Origin: Nitrospinota bacterium
GTDB taxonomy: Bacteria; JADFOP01; DATKYB01
Direction: 5' to 3'
NCBI GenBank assembly: GCA_035528715.1
Contig: DATKYB010000101.1
Coordinates: 1 to 9,283 of the forward strand
Length of the DNA stretch: 9,283 bases
The notes under the pieces: model-generated
The model's input: the letters and a program-made list of their open reading frames with translations, nothing else
Databases searched by the model: none
What the model was told of the DNA's origin: nothing
Shown here: piece by piece, positions 1-7,458 of the stretch
Numbering within the stretch: position 1 is the stretch's first letter
Layout of the letters: each line of letters starts with the position of its first letter
Position numbers and translations under genes: made by a program

Positions 1-1764
1 AAAACTGTCCCACCAGCAGCAATATTTATCGTTGGAGCATTCCTTATTCCTTTACTAAAAGGAAGACTTAAATCTTTATACATGCTGCTTTTGCCTGTTC
101 TTGCCTTTATAAACCTTCTTCATATGCCAAAAGGCGAGTACTGGATTGTCAACTTCTTGGATTATAATCTCATCTTTGGCAGAGTTGATAGCCTCAGTAT
201 GGTCTTTGGATACATATTTGTTATAATAACTTTTATAGGGATTCTTTATTCACTCCATTTAAAAGATGACTTACAACATGTTGCAGCCTTGTTTTATGCG
301 GGGGGTGCTTTGGGTGTTACCTTTGTAGGGGATCTATTTTCTCTTTATATCTTTTGGGAAATATTGGCTATATCATCTCTATTCCTTGTTTGGGCACGAA
401 GGACAGAGGCGTCGCGCTCTGCAGGTTTCAGATATTTCGTATGGCACTTTTTTGGTGGTATATGCCTATTAGCGGGTATAATCTTATATGTCTATAATAG
501 AGGTACCCCTGAATTCGGTTATATAGGATTAAATGATTTGGCTTCTTATCTTATATTTATTGGATTTTGCTTGAATGCAGCTGTTTTTCCCCTCCATCCA
601 TGGATTGTTGATACCTATCCTGAGGCTACGGTTACTGGTGCTGTATTTATGTGTGTCTTGACTACTAAGAGCGCTGTGTACATCCTAGCAAGAACCTTCC
701 CAGGTACTCCAGTTCTGATATGGGCCGGTGCATTTATGGCCTGTTTTCCCCTCTTTTATGCTGTTATTGCAAATGACATGAGGAGAGTACTTTCGTACAT
801 CCTTATTAACCAGGTTGGATTCATGGTGTGCGGGATTGGGATAGGCACACAACTGGCCATAAATGGTGTAGTTTCCCATGCTTTTTGTCATATTATATAT
901 GATGGACTTCTCTTTATGGCTGCCGGATCTGTTCTTCATATGACAGGAAAGATTAGAGCTACAGATCTAGGAGGTCTATATAAGACCATGCCATTTACAG
1001 CTATATGCTGTATGATAGGTGCTGCCTCAATCTCTTCAATCCCCCTTTTCAGTGGTTTTATAAGCAAATCAATGACTGTGGCTGCGGTTGGCAAAGAGCA
1101 TTTGCCCATCGTATGGTTCATGTTACAATTTGCCACAGTAGGTGTATTCCTTTACGCTGGCATTAAAGTTACTTATTTCACATTTTTTGGTGAAGATTCT
1201 GGAATAAGAACAAAGGAGCCCCCGCTTAACATGTGTCTTGCTATGGGGTTTGCTGCCTTTTTATGCATCTTCTTAGGTATTTATCCTTATCCGCTTTACA
1301 AAATTCTTCCTTACCCTGTTGATTATGTTCCATATACGGCATTCCATGTTGTAGGAACGCTTCAGCTTTTGATGTTTGGGGCATTGGCCTTCACACTTTT
1401 TATTCTCTCCGGATATTATCCTGCAGAACTAAGGGCTATTAACCTAGACACCGATTGGTTCGTGAGAATACCTGGGAAGAGATTTATATGGTTTTGCGAA
1501 AAGCCGCTGATGGCGTTTGGGAATTTCATTGATCGCCATGTATTGAGAGCGGCAGGTACTTGCAGGTCTTCTCCTAGCGGAGCTGTGATTTGTGAGGATA
1601 AGATGGATAAATTTTATCATGTGGGACTAACGTCCACACCAGAGGTTATCTATAATTGGGTGGAGCACCTTCGGACTGAGTATGGATACTTACCGTGGAA
1701 TCTAATATATATCCTTATATCTTTTATCGGGGTGCTATTTATAATATTGTTATGGGGGCGGTAA
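1..1764 (+). CDS. Proton-conducting antiporter-like membrane subunit (MrpD/NuoL-NuoM family), 5' end outside window
   Basis: Integral membrane subunit of the family shared by complex I, Mrp Na+/H+ antiporters and membrane-bound hydrogenases; it moves H+ or Na+ across the cytoplasmic membrane. The frame is open from base 1, and the residues before the first ATG (position 82) continue a hydrophobic family-like N-terminus (PPAAIFIVGAFLIPLLKG), so the true start lies upstream. 587 codons are visible, with roughly fourteen hydrophobic helices. Family landmarks: the TM5 Glu in LYIFWEIL (codon 358-360), the FPLHPWIVDTYPEAT loop, TTKSAVY after it (Lys at 667-669), and SGFISKSM in TM12 (Lys at 1066-1068). 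The usual TM7 Lys just before FPLHPW is Asn here (574-576). After the helical core comes a hydrophilic stretch of about 100 residues (from LDTDWF) and one last helix, a layout reminiscent of the NuoL tail. The next gene starts one base after the stop, so the two are co-transcribed. Which complex it serves cannot be told without upstream genes. Confidence 0.9.
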   Translation, partial: KTVPPAAIFIVGAFLIPLLKGRLKSLYMLLLPVLAFINLLHMPKGEYWIVNFLDYNLIFGRVDSLSMVFGYIFVIITFIGILYSLHLKDDLQHVAALFYAGGALGVTFVGDLFSLYIFWEILAISSLFLVWARRTEASRSAGFRYFVWHFFGGICLLAGIILYVYNRGTPEFGYIGLNDLASYLIFIGFCLNAAVFPLHPWIVDTYPEATVTGAVFMCVLTTKSAVYILARTFPGTPVLIWAGAFMACFPLFYAVIANDMRRVLSYILINQVGFMVCGIGIGTQLAINGVVSHAFCHIIYDGLLFMAAGSVLHMTGKIRATDLGGLYKTMPFTAICCMIGAASISSIPLFSGFISKSMTVAAVGKEHLPIVWFMLQFATVGVFLYAGIKVTYFTFFGEDSGIRTKEPPLNMCLAMGFAAFLCIFLGIYPYPLYKILPYPVDYVPYTAFHVVGTLQLLMFGALAFTLFILSGYYPAELRAINLDTDWFVRIPGKRFIWFCEKPLMAFGNFIDRHVLRAAGTCRSSPSGAVICEDKMDKFYHVGLTSTPEVIYNWVEHLRTEYGYLPWNLIYILISFIGVLFIILLWGR

Positions 1765-1765
1765 A

Positions 1766-3271
1766 ATGATACCTTATATTCTTCTTCAAATAGTTATAAT
1801 ACCGGTCATAGCTTCCATAATTATATTTTTAGCCAGATACAAAGCAGGTAAGAAAGCTGGCTGGATAGCAGCCATTACTCTCATATATACTACTATTCTC
1901 CTTTGCATAGCCGGTCTCAGGGTTTACAGTGGTGAAATAATTTATGAGAAATACCAGCTTGGACCAGAGGTGAGTTTAAATCTTCTAGCAGACGGCTTGA
2001 GCCTACCAATTGCATTGATAATAAATCTTATATGCGTTGTCCTTGCATTTTACTCAATACACTATGTAGAACACAGAATAGAGTTGATATATGGAAAGGT
2101 AGATAAAAGAACTTGGCTTATATATTACACGAGGTTTTTCTTTTTGTATCTCTTCTTTCCCGCCGGTTTTATGGGTGTTTCCTTTGCTACGAACCTTATA
2201 TCAATGTATTTTTTCCTTGAACTGCTAACCATTGTTCCCCTTTATTTCATAATGGCTCAATTTGGTTATTCTGACTTTATAACGCGTTATAAAGTTGCGT
2301 TGATGTGTCTTTTCTGGGGAGTTATTGGGGCAACCTTCTTCCTGATTGGGATTCTAATAGCTTATACACAGATAGGGAGTTATGAAATCTCTGAGCTACC
2401 AAAGCTTGCAGGAAATCCTCTTACCTTTTGGATTGCATTAATCATCCTTCTTGGCTTGGCTACTAAGCTGGCAATAGTTCCCTTTCATGTTTGGATGCCA
2501 TGGGTTCATGCAGAACACCCCACATGCATAGCGGGATTGCTTGCAGTGTATGCAAATATTGCAGTATATGTGGTTGTTAGGGTTCTGTTCTTACCACTCC
2601 GTGAAGATCTCAAGATTTTTTGCATACCTCTTCTTGTGTTTGCCCTGATAACCATGGTATACGGCTCTCTTCTCGCTTTAGCTCAAACTGATGCGAAACG
2701 ATTCTGTGCTTGTTCAACTATAAGCCAGATATCATACTCTGTATTTGGGATTGGTGCCCTCACTATTTGGGGTATTGAAGGTGGGATCTTTTACTTTCTG
2801 AGTCACATCTTGGGTAAGGCAATTCTCTTCTCAACTGCTGGTGTGTTAGTCTATACAACAGGGACTAGAGATATGAGAGAGATGGGGGGACTTTGGTCTA
2901 AGATGCCAATAACCGCTATACTTTGGATATCGGCGTCACTAATACTCTCAGCGCTTCCTCCTACAAGCGGTTTTGTGGGGAAATGGATACTTTTTATAGG
3001 CGCTTTCAAAGGGATGCATGGAAATCCACTAGGACTGGTAATTGTTATTCTGGCAATCCTTTCAACTATACTCACACTGGTCTATACATTCTTAGTTGGA
3101 ATAAGAATATTCTTTGGTCCATTGAAGCCTGAACTATCAAATGATAAAATTAAAGATCCTCCATTAACCATGAGTATTCCTCTTCTTAGCTTAGCAGTTG
3201 TAGCTTTGGTCCTTGGGTTGTATCCTAAACCTTTTTTACACCTCCTTAGTTCTGTAATAGGTTTATTATGA
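1766..3271 (+). CDS. NuoM/MrpD-like proton-translocating membrane subunit
   Basis: Second antiporter-like subunit, 501 aa, close to the usual length of NuoM or MrpD. The start ATG follows the previous stop by one base and is preceded by a G-rich Shine-Dalgarno-like run (1754-1761) inside the upstream gene. The protein is almost entirely hydrophobic helices. The ion-path residues of the family are present: TM5 Glu152 in FFLELLTIVP, TM7 Lys234 in ATKLAIVPFHVWMPW, the following loop VHAEHPT, and Lys406 in SGFVGKWILF (TM12; Glu in E. coli NuoM, Lys in NuoL/NuoN). It therefore looks functional, unlike its neighbour with a changed TM7 residue. It is the last gene of its operon: 221 non-coding bases and a new promoter follow. 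The partner complex could be an Mrp antiporter, a hydrogenase/formate lyase-type complex or a complex I variant; nothing in the window decides between these. No clear hairpin terminator is visible after the stop. Confidence 0.92.
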   Translation: MIPYILLQIVIIPVIASIIIFLARYKAGKKAGWIAAITLIYTTILLCIAGLRVYSGEIIYEKYQLGPEVSLNLLADGLSLPIALIINLICVVLAFYSIHYVEHRIELIYGKVDKRTWLIYYTRFFFLYLFFPAGFMGVSFATNLISMYFFLELLTIVPLYFIMAQFGYSDFITRYKVALMCLFWGVIGATFFLIGILIAYTQIGSYEISELPKLAGNPLTFWIALIILLGLATKLAIVPFHVWMPWVHAEHPTCIAGLLAVYANIAVYVVVRVLFLPLREDLKIFCIPLLVFALITMVYGSLLALAQTDAKRFCACSTISQISYSVFGIGALTIWGIEGGIFYFLSHILGKAILFSTAGVLVYTTGTRDMREMGGLWSKMPITAILWISASLILSALPPTSGFVGKWILFIGAFKGMHGNPLGLVIVILAILSTILTLVYTFLVGIRIFFGPLKPELSNDKIKDPPLTMSIPLLSLAVVALVLGLYPKPFLHLLSSVIGLL

Positions 3272-3405
3272 GTATGCTAATGGCAAATTTTTCCCTATCT
3301 CTTCACCGTATTAAAATTTCTGTTTGATAACCGACTATTTTCCCTAAAGGATATGCTTTATTTATAAACTGTTTTATTGCCTTTACTTTAAAAAAATTTT
3401 TACAG

Positions 3406-3435
3406 TTGTTTTTCAAAGCAGAATTCTGATATAAT
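3406..3435 (+). promoter_or_regulatory. Extended -10 sigma-70-type promoter for the kinase/regulator operon
   Basis: A perfect TATAAT at 3430-3435 is preceded by TG at the extended -10 position (TGA then TATAAT). A weak -35, TTGTTT at 3406-3411, lies 18 bases upstream. Transcription would begin near 3442, giving a leader of about 50 bases before the kinase ATG at 3493. The perfect -10 with TGn in an intergenic gap is the main support. The rest of the gap (3272-3405) shows only AT-rich sequence without a gene or convincing hairpin. Confidence 0.6.
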
Positions 3436-3492
3436 TCAAAAAAATAGTATATCACTTTTTCTAGATTTAAAAAATTCCCTGAGGAGAGATTC

Positions 3493-4962
3493 ATGAAGAA
3501 ATTCAGCGTTGCAACTCGAATCTTTTTCATTTATGCATCAGCTCTGGGAATTTTATTTCTGTTTTCTATCTTGGCACTCTACTTTGCACTCCAGCTCCGT
3601 GAGACCCCAGAACAAATCGTTAGAGAAAATGTTTACAGTTTAGAAGCAGCCATTCACCTAAAGCGTCAGATTTTCCATCAAAAAGAGATTATAAATCAGA
3701 TGATGATCAAGGGATGGAACCCCGTTTTAATGGAAAATCTTTTGAAAGAAAAGGAAAATTTCCAATCCTGGTTATCCAAAGCAAGGGCTGTTGCCTATAC
3801 CAAGGAAGAGAAGGATATACTTCAGGAGATTTCATTGCTTTATGAAAAAGTGAGTTCTTTTCACAATGAAATTGCAGAGAAAAAGACTGTGCCCGAGGTT
3901 CTTGCCAACCAGGCAATTGAGGATTACGGTGCCATGCGCGGCCTCTGTCTGCAAATATTACAGATTAATGAAGGTCTTATTAACAATGCTGTCAGCCAGA
4001 CGAAGACGGATTTTAGAAGAATGAACACTATTATTCTGACTTTCCTGGCAAGTGGGGTTACCCTGAGCTTGTTGTTCTTTTTTCTCCTTACGAGGAGTAT
4101 TACAAGGCCCCTCCATAAAATCATGGATGATGCTCATGCCGCGGACAAGCTTTTTTCAGAAAAGCCTACAAAAACCAATGGAGACGAAATTGGGAAGCTT
4201 GATCAACACATGCACCATATCATTTCGCTTTTAGAAAATTCTGATAAAACGATTAGCGAACAACGTCTAAGACTCCTTCATGCTGAGAGGCTTGCTGCCA
4301 TGGGAGAAATTTCTGCCAAGATCGCCCATGAAGTTCGTAATCCTCTCACTGGTATTCGGACGGGTATCCAGCTGATTAAGAGGCAGACGCAATCAAACGA
4401 GTCGTTTCGACGAAAACTTGATCGAATGATAGAAGAGCTAAATCGCGTTGAACGGATTGTATCCGATATTCTCAACTATTCTCGTCCGGTAAAGCCTAAA
4501 TTTCGAAAAATTGATTTAATGAGACTTATAAAGGAATCAATCAGTTTAATAAATAAGGACATGGCTGAAAAGCAAATCAAGGTGGAGACAAGAAATTATG
4601 GTCCTCTGCCATTAGAAGCTGATTCAGATATGCTGAAACAGGTCTTTTATAACATCCTGCAAAATGCCGGGGATAATCTTCGAGAGGGTGATCGAGTAAT
4701 GATTAGAATTGAGGATGGAACATCAGATACAACCCCCCATATCCACTTGGTTTTCGAAGATACAGGCCCGGGTGTGGAGCCTCAAGAATTGGAAAAGATA
4801 TTCAAGCCTTTTTTTACAACCAAACCTCTGGGAACAGGCTTGGGACTCGCTATCTGTCAAAATATCATTATGGAGCATAAGGGAAGGATATGGGCAGAAA
4901 ATGGAAGCAAAGGGGGTATGAAGTTTCATATTGTTCTGCCTAAAAGACAGGAGAATATATGA
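3493..4962 (+). CDS. Membrane sensor histidine kinase (NtrB-like, HAMP)
   Basis: 489-aa sensor kinase of a two-component system. The start is fixed by a strong Shine-Dalgarno run GAGGAGAG at 3481-3488. Order of parts: TM1 about 10-33; an extracytoplasmic, mostly helical segment 34-176 that looks like a four-helix bundle (4HB/MCP-type, inferred from heptad-like pattern); TM2 about 179-199; HAMP about 200-250 (starting RSITRPL); a HisKA dimerisation helix with phosphoacceptor His279 in AHEVRNPLTG; and an HATPase_c domain. The ATP site shows the N box with Asn391 in QNAGDNL, the G1 box DTGPG (423-427), the F box FKPFFTTK and the G2 box GTGLGL (447-452). All catalytic boxes are intact. AHEVRNPL and FFTTKPLGTGLGL are typical of kinases that pair with NtrC-type regulators, and exactly such a regulator overlaps its stop codon (ATGA at 4959-4962). 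The ligand is not predictable from sequence. Confidence 0.95.
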   Translation: MKKFSVATRIFFIYASALGILFLFSILALYFALQLRETPEQIVRENVYSLEAAIHLKRQIFHQKEIINQMMIKGWNPVLMENLLKEKENFQSWLSKARAVAYTKEEKDILQEISLLYEKVSSFHNEIAEKKTVPEVLANQAIEDYGAMRGLCLQILQINEGLINNAVSQTKTDFRRMNTIILTFLASGVTLSLLFFFLLTRSITRPLHKIMDDAHAADKLFSEKPTKTNGDEIGKLDQHMHHIISLLENSDKTISEQRLRLLHAERLAAMGEISAKIAHEVRNPLTGIRTGIQLIKRQTQSNESFRRKLDRMIEELNRVERIVSDILNYSRPVKPKFRKIDLMRLIKESISLINKDMAEKQIKVETRNYGPLPLEADSDMLKQVFYNILQNAGDNLREGDRVMIRIEDGTSDTTPHIHLVFEDTGPGVEPQELEKIFKPFFTTKPLGTGLGLAICQNIIMEHKGRIWAENGSKGGMKFHIVLPKRQENI

Positions 4963-6317
4963 AGTCTAAAATCTTGATTGTTGATGATGAAAAGATTGTT
5001 AGAGAAACCCTGAAAGAAGCGTTCATGGAGCAGGGCTATGATGTGAGGGAAGCATCTTCCGGAAAAGAGGGAGTGAAAGAATTTAACCGTTTCGAGCCTG
5101 ATTTAGTCATTCTGGATCTTGTTTTAGGGGATAGCGATGGAATAGAAATTCTAAAGGAAATGAAAAATAGCGATTCTGAGGTTCATGTGATTATTATCAC
5201 GGCTTATGGAGATATTGAAGAGGCTGTTGAGGCGGGGAAGTTTGGCGCATCTGATTTTGTCAAAAAACCCTATGAACTTGAAGAGATGCTGAGTCGCGTC
5301 CGTAGTACCTTGGATACACGTAGCCTCAAACGCCGCCTCCATTATATGGAAGGCAAGGAGAAGAGGGAATTTGAAGAAGGAAAGATTATGGGGGAATCTC
5401 CACAAATAAGAGAGGTTTTGGAAACCGCAAAAAAAATCAGTCAAACTGAATTGCCCAGTACAGTTCTGATTACAGGAGAGAGTGGTACAGGAAAGCAGAT
5501 GTTGGCTAGGGCTTTGCATTACGGGTCTTCTCGCTCAACGCAGCCTTTTATCGAGTGCAACTGCAGCGCCATTCCTGAAACCCTTATTGAGAGTGAGCTT
5601 TTTGGGTGCGAAAAGGGGGCTTATACAGACGCAAAAGAAAGAAGAGCTGGACTAGTGGAATTAGCCGATCGAGGAACGCTCTTCTTGGATGAAATTGGTG
5701 ATATGGCTCTTCCCCTTCAGGCCAAAATGTTAAAATTTATTGAAGAGAAAAAATTTCGCCGACTGGGTTCGACAAAACTAATTGAGGTCGATACACGTTT
5801 CATCGTAGCAACCAACAAAGATCTGAGGCAGTTGATAGAAGAGGAAAAATTTCGGGCAGACCTTTATTACCGTCTGAATGTTGTCTCCTTAGCTCTGCCT
5901 CCTCTGAGAGAGAGAGAAAATGATCTTCTTTTATTAGCTGAGCACTTTCTTAAGAGGTATAACAAAGTCTTTGGTAAAGACTTTCAAGGCATCTCAGAAT
6001 CAGTGAAAGAGGTTTTTCTTGAATACAGTTGGCCGGGCAATATCAGAGAACTTAAAAACTTTATGGAAAGAGTTGTTCTTTTAGAAAAAGGTCCAGAGAT
6101 TACAATCGAGCATCTCCCTCAGGAAATGATAGGCGGCGTCTTGGTAGGGAATATTCTGGATAAGAGTGAACCGAAACGTCAGATATATTCCCTTGAGGAG
6201 TTAGAAGCTGTTTATGTCCAAAGAGTTCTCCAGTTTTGTCAGAGCAACAAAACAAAGGCTGCAAAGCTTTTAGGAATTGATCGTCATACACTTGACAAAA
6301 AGTTAAAAAAGCATTGA
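4959..6317 (+). CDS. Sigma-54-dependent response regulator, NtrC family
   Basis: 452-aa transcription activator, translationally coupled to the kinase by a 4-nt overlap, with its own Shine-Dalgarno AGGAG at 4949-4953. Receiver domain 1-120: acidic pair Asp9/Asp10, phosphoacceptor Asp53 in VILDLVL, Thr81, and Lys103-Pro104. AAA+ domain about 143-380: Walker A GESGTGK (173-179), Walker B LFLDEIGD (Asp244-Glu245), arginine fingers Arg299 and Arg305 in FRADLYYRLN, and the sensor II region WPGNIREL. The C-terminal Fis-type helix-turn-helix (about 431-449, KTKAAKLLGIDRHTLDKKL) binds enhancer-like sites. The loop that contacts sigma-54 reads GAYTDA (220-225) where GAFTGA is canonical. The start of the family motif, ELFGCEKG, is otherwise regular. 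From memory, GAFTDA-type variants occur in related regulators, so it is probably still active, but that is not shown here. Target promoters are not identifiable in this window. Confidence 0.96.
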   Translation: MKSKILIVDDEKIVRETLKEAFMEQGYDVREASSGKEGVKEFNRFEPDLVILDLVLGDSDGIEILKEMKNSDSEVHVIIITAYGDIEEAVEAGKFGASDFVKKPYELEEMLSRVRSTLDTRSLKRRLHYMEGKEKREFEEGKIMGESPQIREVLETAKKISQTELPSTVLITGESGTGKQMLARALHYGSSRSTQPFIECNCSAIPETLIESELFGCEKGAYTDAKERRAGLVELADRGTLFLDEIGDMALPLQAKMLKFIEEKKFRRLGSTKLIEVDTRFIVATNKDLRQLIEEEKFRADLYYRLNVVSLALPPLRERENDLLLLAEHFLKRYNKVFGKDFQGISESVKEVFLEYSWPGNIRELKNFMERVVLLEKGPEITIEHLPQEMIGGVLVGNILDKSEPKRQIYSLEELEAVYVQRVLQFCQSNKTKAAKLLGIDRHTLDKKLKKH

Positions 6318-6598
6318 GAGCAAATAAAAATTTTTTCTAAGATTTAGAAAACGAATAATAAATTCTTGGTGTTTTTTTCTAAAAAAAGAGATAAGGAGCC
6401 CTAAAAAAGAACCTCTCATATCTCTAGATCGATTTAGAGAAATCAATTTTTAGTCTCGTCTTATTCCTTCCTATTTTTTTATACAATAATAGTTTTCTAA
6501 AAACACCAGCCATTTGAAGCAAAAAGACAATTTCTTTGATTAAAGCTCTTTTAAAGTAAATAGAAAGATGGATGGTCAATATTTTACCAATTACCTAT
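6318..6598 (+). other. Structured AT-rich non-coding region (3' UTR or small RNA candidate)
   Basis: No credible reading frame is present between the regulator stop and the terminator at 6599. The stretch is rich in inverted repeats. An 8-bp hairpin with a 3-base loop lies at 6333-6351 (TTTTCTAA/TTAGAAAA). AGAGATA (6387-6393) pairs with TATCTCT (6419-6425), while TCTCTA (6421-6426) can instead pair with TAGAGA (6435-6440). TGGTGTTTTT (6367-6376) is complementary to 6499-6508, and TTTAGAAAAC (6343-6352) to 6492-6501. A TACAAT at 6482-6487 is a possible -10 without a good -35. AT-richness alone makes short inverted repeats common, so an RNA function is an inference. Confidence 0.35.
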
Positions 6599-6625
6599 GA
6601 GTGGCTTTTTTAAAGCCACTCTTTT
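6599..6625 (+). terminator. Rho-independent terminator
   Basis: Perfect 10-bp stem GAGTGGCTTT (6599-6608) with AAAGCCACTC (6612-6621), a 3-base loop TTT, and then TTTT at 6622-6625 followed by a pyrimidine-rich run. The T tract occurs only on the + side, so it stops rightward transcription. It lies 281 bases past the regulator stop, and so ends either a long 3' UTR of the kinase/regulator mRNA or a separate small transcript. The following stretch 6626-6797 shows nothing I can name: AT-rich sequence with no convincing promoter match. Confidence 0.8.
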
Positions 6626-6797
6626 CCCTTCTTTTCAAACCTGCCTTTTAACTCTTTAATCTTTTATCTTATTGTTTTTAAAGGATCAATTCATTTGTTT
6701 TCCTCCATTTTTTAAGATGGAACAGTTATTGCCTATATTATCTAATAGATTAATAAAAGAAGTTATTTTTCAAAATCTTTATCAAATGGCTTAAGAA

Positions 6798-7289
6798 ATG
6801 TGTGTTGAGAATTTAAGAAATAACTCATTATTCATGAAGGAACGGGCGAAACGACTGCGAATTTTAATTTATGATCCTGATGAAGGAAGTCGAGAGTTTT
6901 TATCTGAGGCTTTGATGAAAGATCATGAAGTAGTGTCTGTTCAACCAAAAAAAGGAGAGTTAAGGGTTTATTTGGACATACGGGGTTATGACATCCTTAT
7001 TATTGATCCGGAAAATGAAGAGATTAAAGAATTGCTTCACAGAGTCTGCAAGCACTATTCTGACGAGAAGTTCTGGTTAATAGTAACCTCAGATAAAGAT
7101 GAGACTCAGCTGGGCATTAAAGATCTAAGAGAAATGAAAAAAAATCGATTGTTTTTTGTTCCCAAACCTTATGACCTAGACATTATTGAGAAGACTGTAA
7201 ATCAGATTGTTCAGTGGAAGACTAATGAGATAGGGGTTTCAAAAAGATTTGCCAGGAAATTGGCAAGGCTTCTGGGAATAAAAAATTAA
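6798..7289 (+). CDS. Stand-alone receiver-like protein (CheY fold), partly divergent
   Basis: 163-aa protein consisting of one response-regulator receiver-like domain (about residues 19-140) and a short basic tail (SKRFARKLARLLGIKN). The fold is recognised by beta-1 LRILIYDPDEG, beta-3 YDILIIDPEN with probable phosphoacceptor Asp70, beta-4 FWLIVTSDKD with Thr97, and beta-5 LFFVPKPYDLD with Lys123-Pro124. Differences from a standard receiver: the acidic pair after beta-1 reads Asp26-Pro27-Asp28 rather than Asp-Asp-Glu, and the loop after Asp70 is shorter and lacks the usual Pro and Asp-Gly. There is no output domain. A stop codon lies in frame at 6792-6794, so the start is ATG 6798 or, equally possible, ATG 6834 just before the conserved part; neither has a good Shine-Dalgarno. 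It follows the kinase/regulator pair but is separated by a terminator. It may act as a phosphate sink, a partner of the upstream kinase, or a phosphorylation-independent adaptor. Confidence 0.8.
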   Translation: MCVENLRNNSLFMKERAKRLRILIYDPDEGSREFLSEALMKDHEVVSVQPKKGELRVYLDIRGYDILIIDPENEEIKELLHRVCKHYSDEKFWLIVTSDKDETQLGIKDLREMKKNRLFFVPKPYDLDIIEKTVNQIVQWKTNEIGVSKRFARKLARLLGIKN

Positions 7290-7395
7290 ATCCTATTAAA
7301 CCTATTTGAATGACTAAATATGAGGAAGTTGTAAGTCTAAAAAAACTATATATATTTAAACAATGTGCAAAAAATTAAAAAAATAAAAAAATTAT

Positions 7396-7424
7396 TTGAC
7401 ATTGGTATAAGTAATAACTACATT
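7396..7424 (+). promoter_or_regulatory. Sigma-70-type promoter for the 466-aa gene
   Basis: A perfect -35 TTGACA (7396-7401), a 17-base spacer, and a -10 TACATT (7419-7424; four of six consensus bases). The predicted start near 7431 gives a leader of under 30 bases ahead of the ATG at 7459. The ideal spacing and the perfect -35 in an intergenic gap make it the best promoter in the window. Upstream, 7290-7395 is AT-rich with A runs that could act as an UP element. Confidence 0.65.
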
Positions 7425-7458
7425 GCTCGGTTGGTTTGTTTAGAAAAAGAGGTAAAAA

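Noticed and set aside
82-84. ATG at 82 as the start of the first membrane subunit
   Set aside because: The frame is open from base 1 and the preceding 27 codons encode a family-like hydrophobic N-terminus; no Shine-Dalgarno precedes 82. The gene is cut by the window edge.
3399-3435. TTTACA at 3399-3404 as the -35 of the kinase promoter
   Set aside because: The distance to the TATAAT at 3430 is 25 bases, too long; the extended -10 with the weak TTGTTT at 3406 fits better.
5151-5519. 122-codon open frame on the minus strand inside the regulator gene
   Set aside because: It lies fully antisense to the receiver and AAA+ coding sequence, has no family resemblance and no ribosome site; a shadow of the real gene.
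6570-6600. Ten-codon open frame starting ATGGATGG before the terminator
   Set aside because: No Shine-Dalgarno, low-complexity surroundings and minimal length; chance occurrence is likely.
6602-6616. TGGC then GC with the 10-base GG-to-GC spacing of a sigma-54 (-24/-12) promoter
   Set aside because: The -12 half reads AAGC rather than TTGC, the -24 half lacks the CACG ending, and both elements are explained by the perfect terminator stem.
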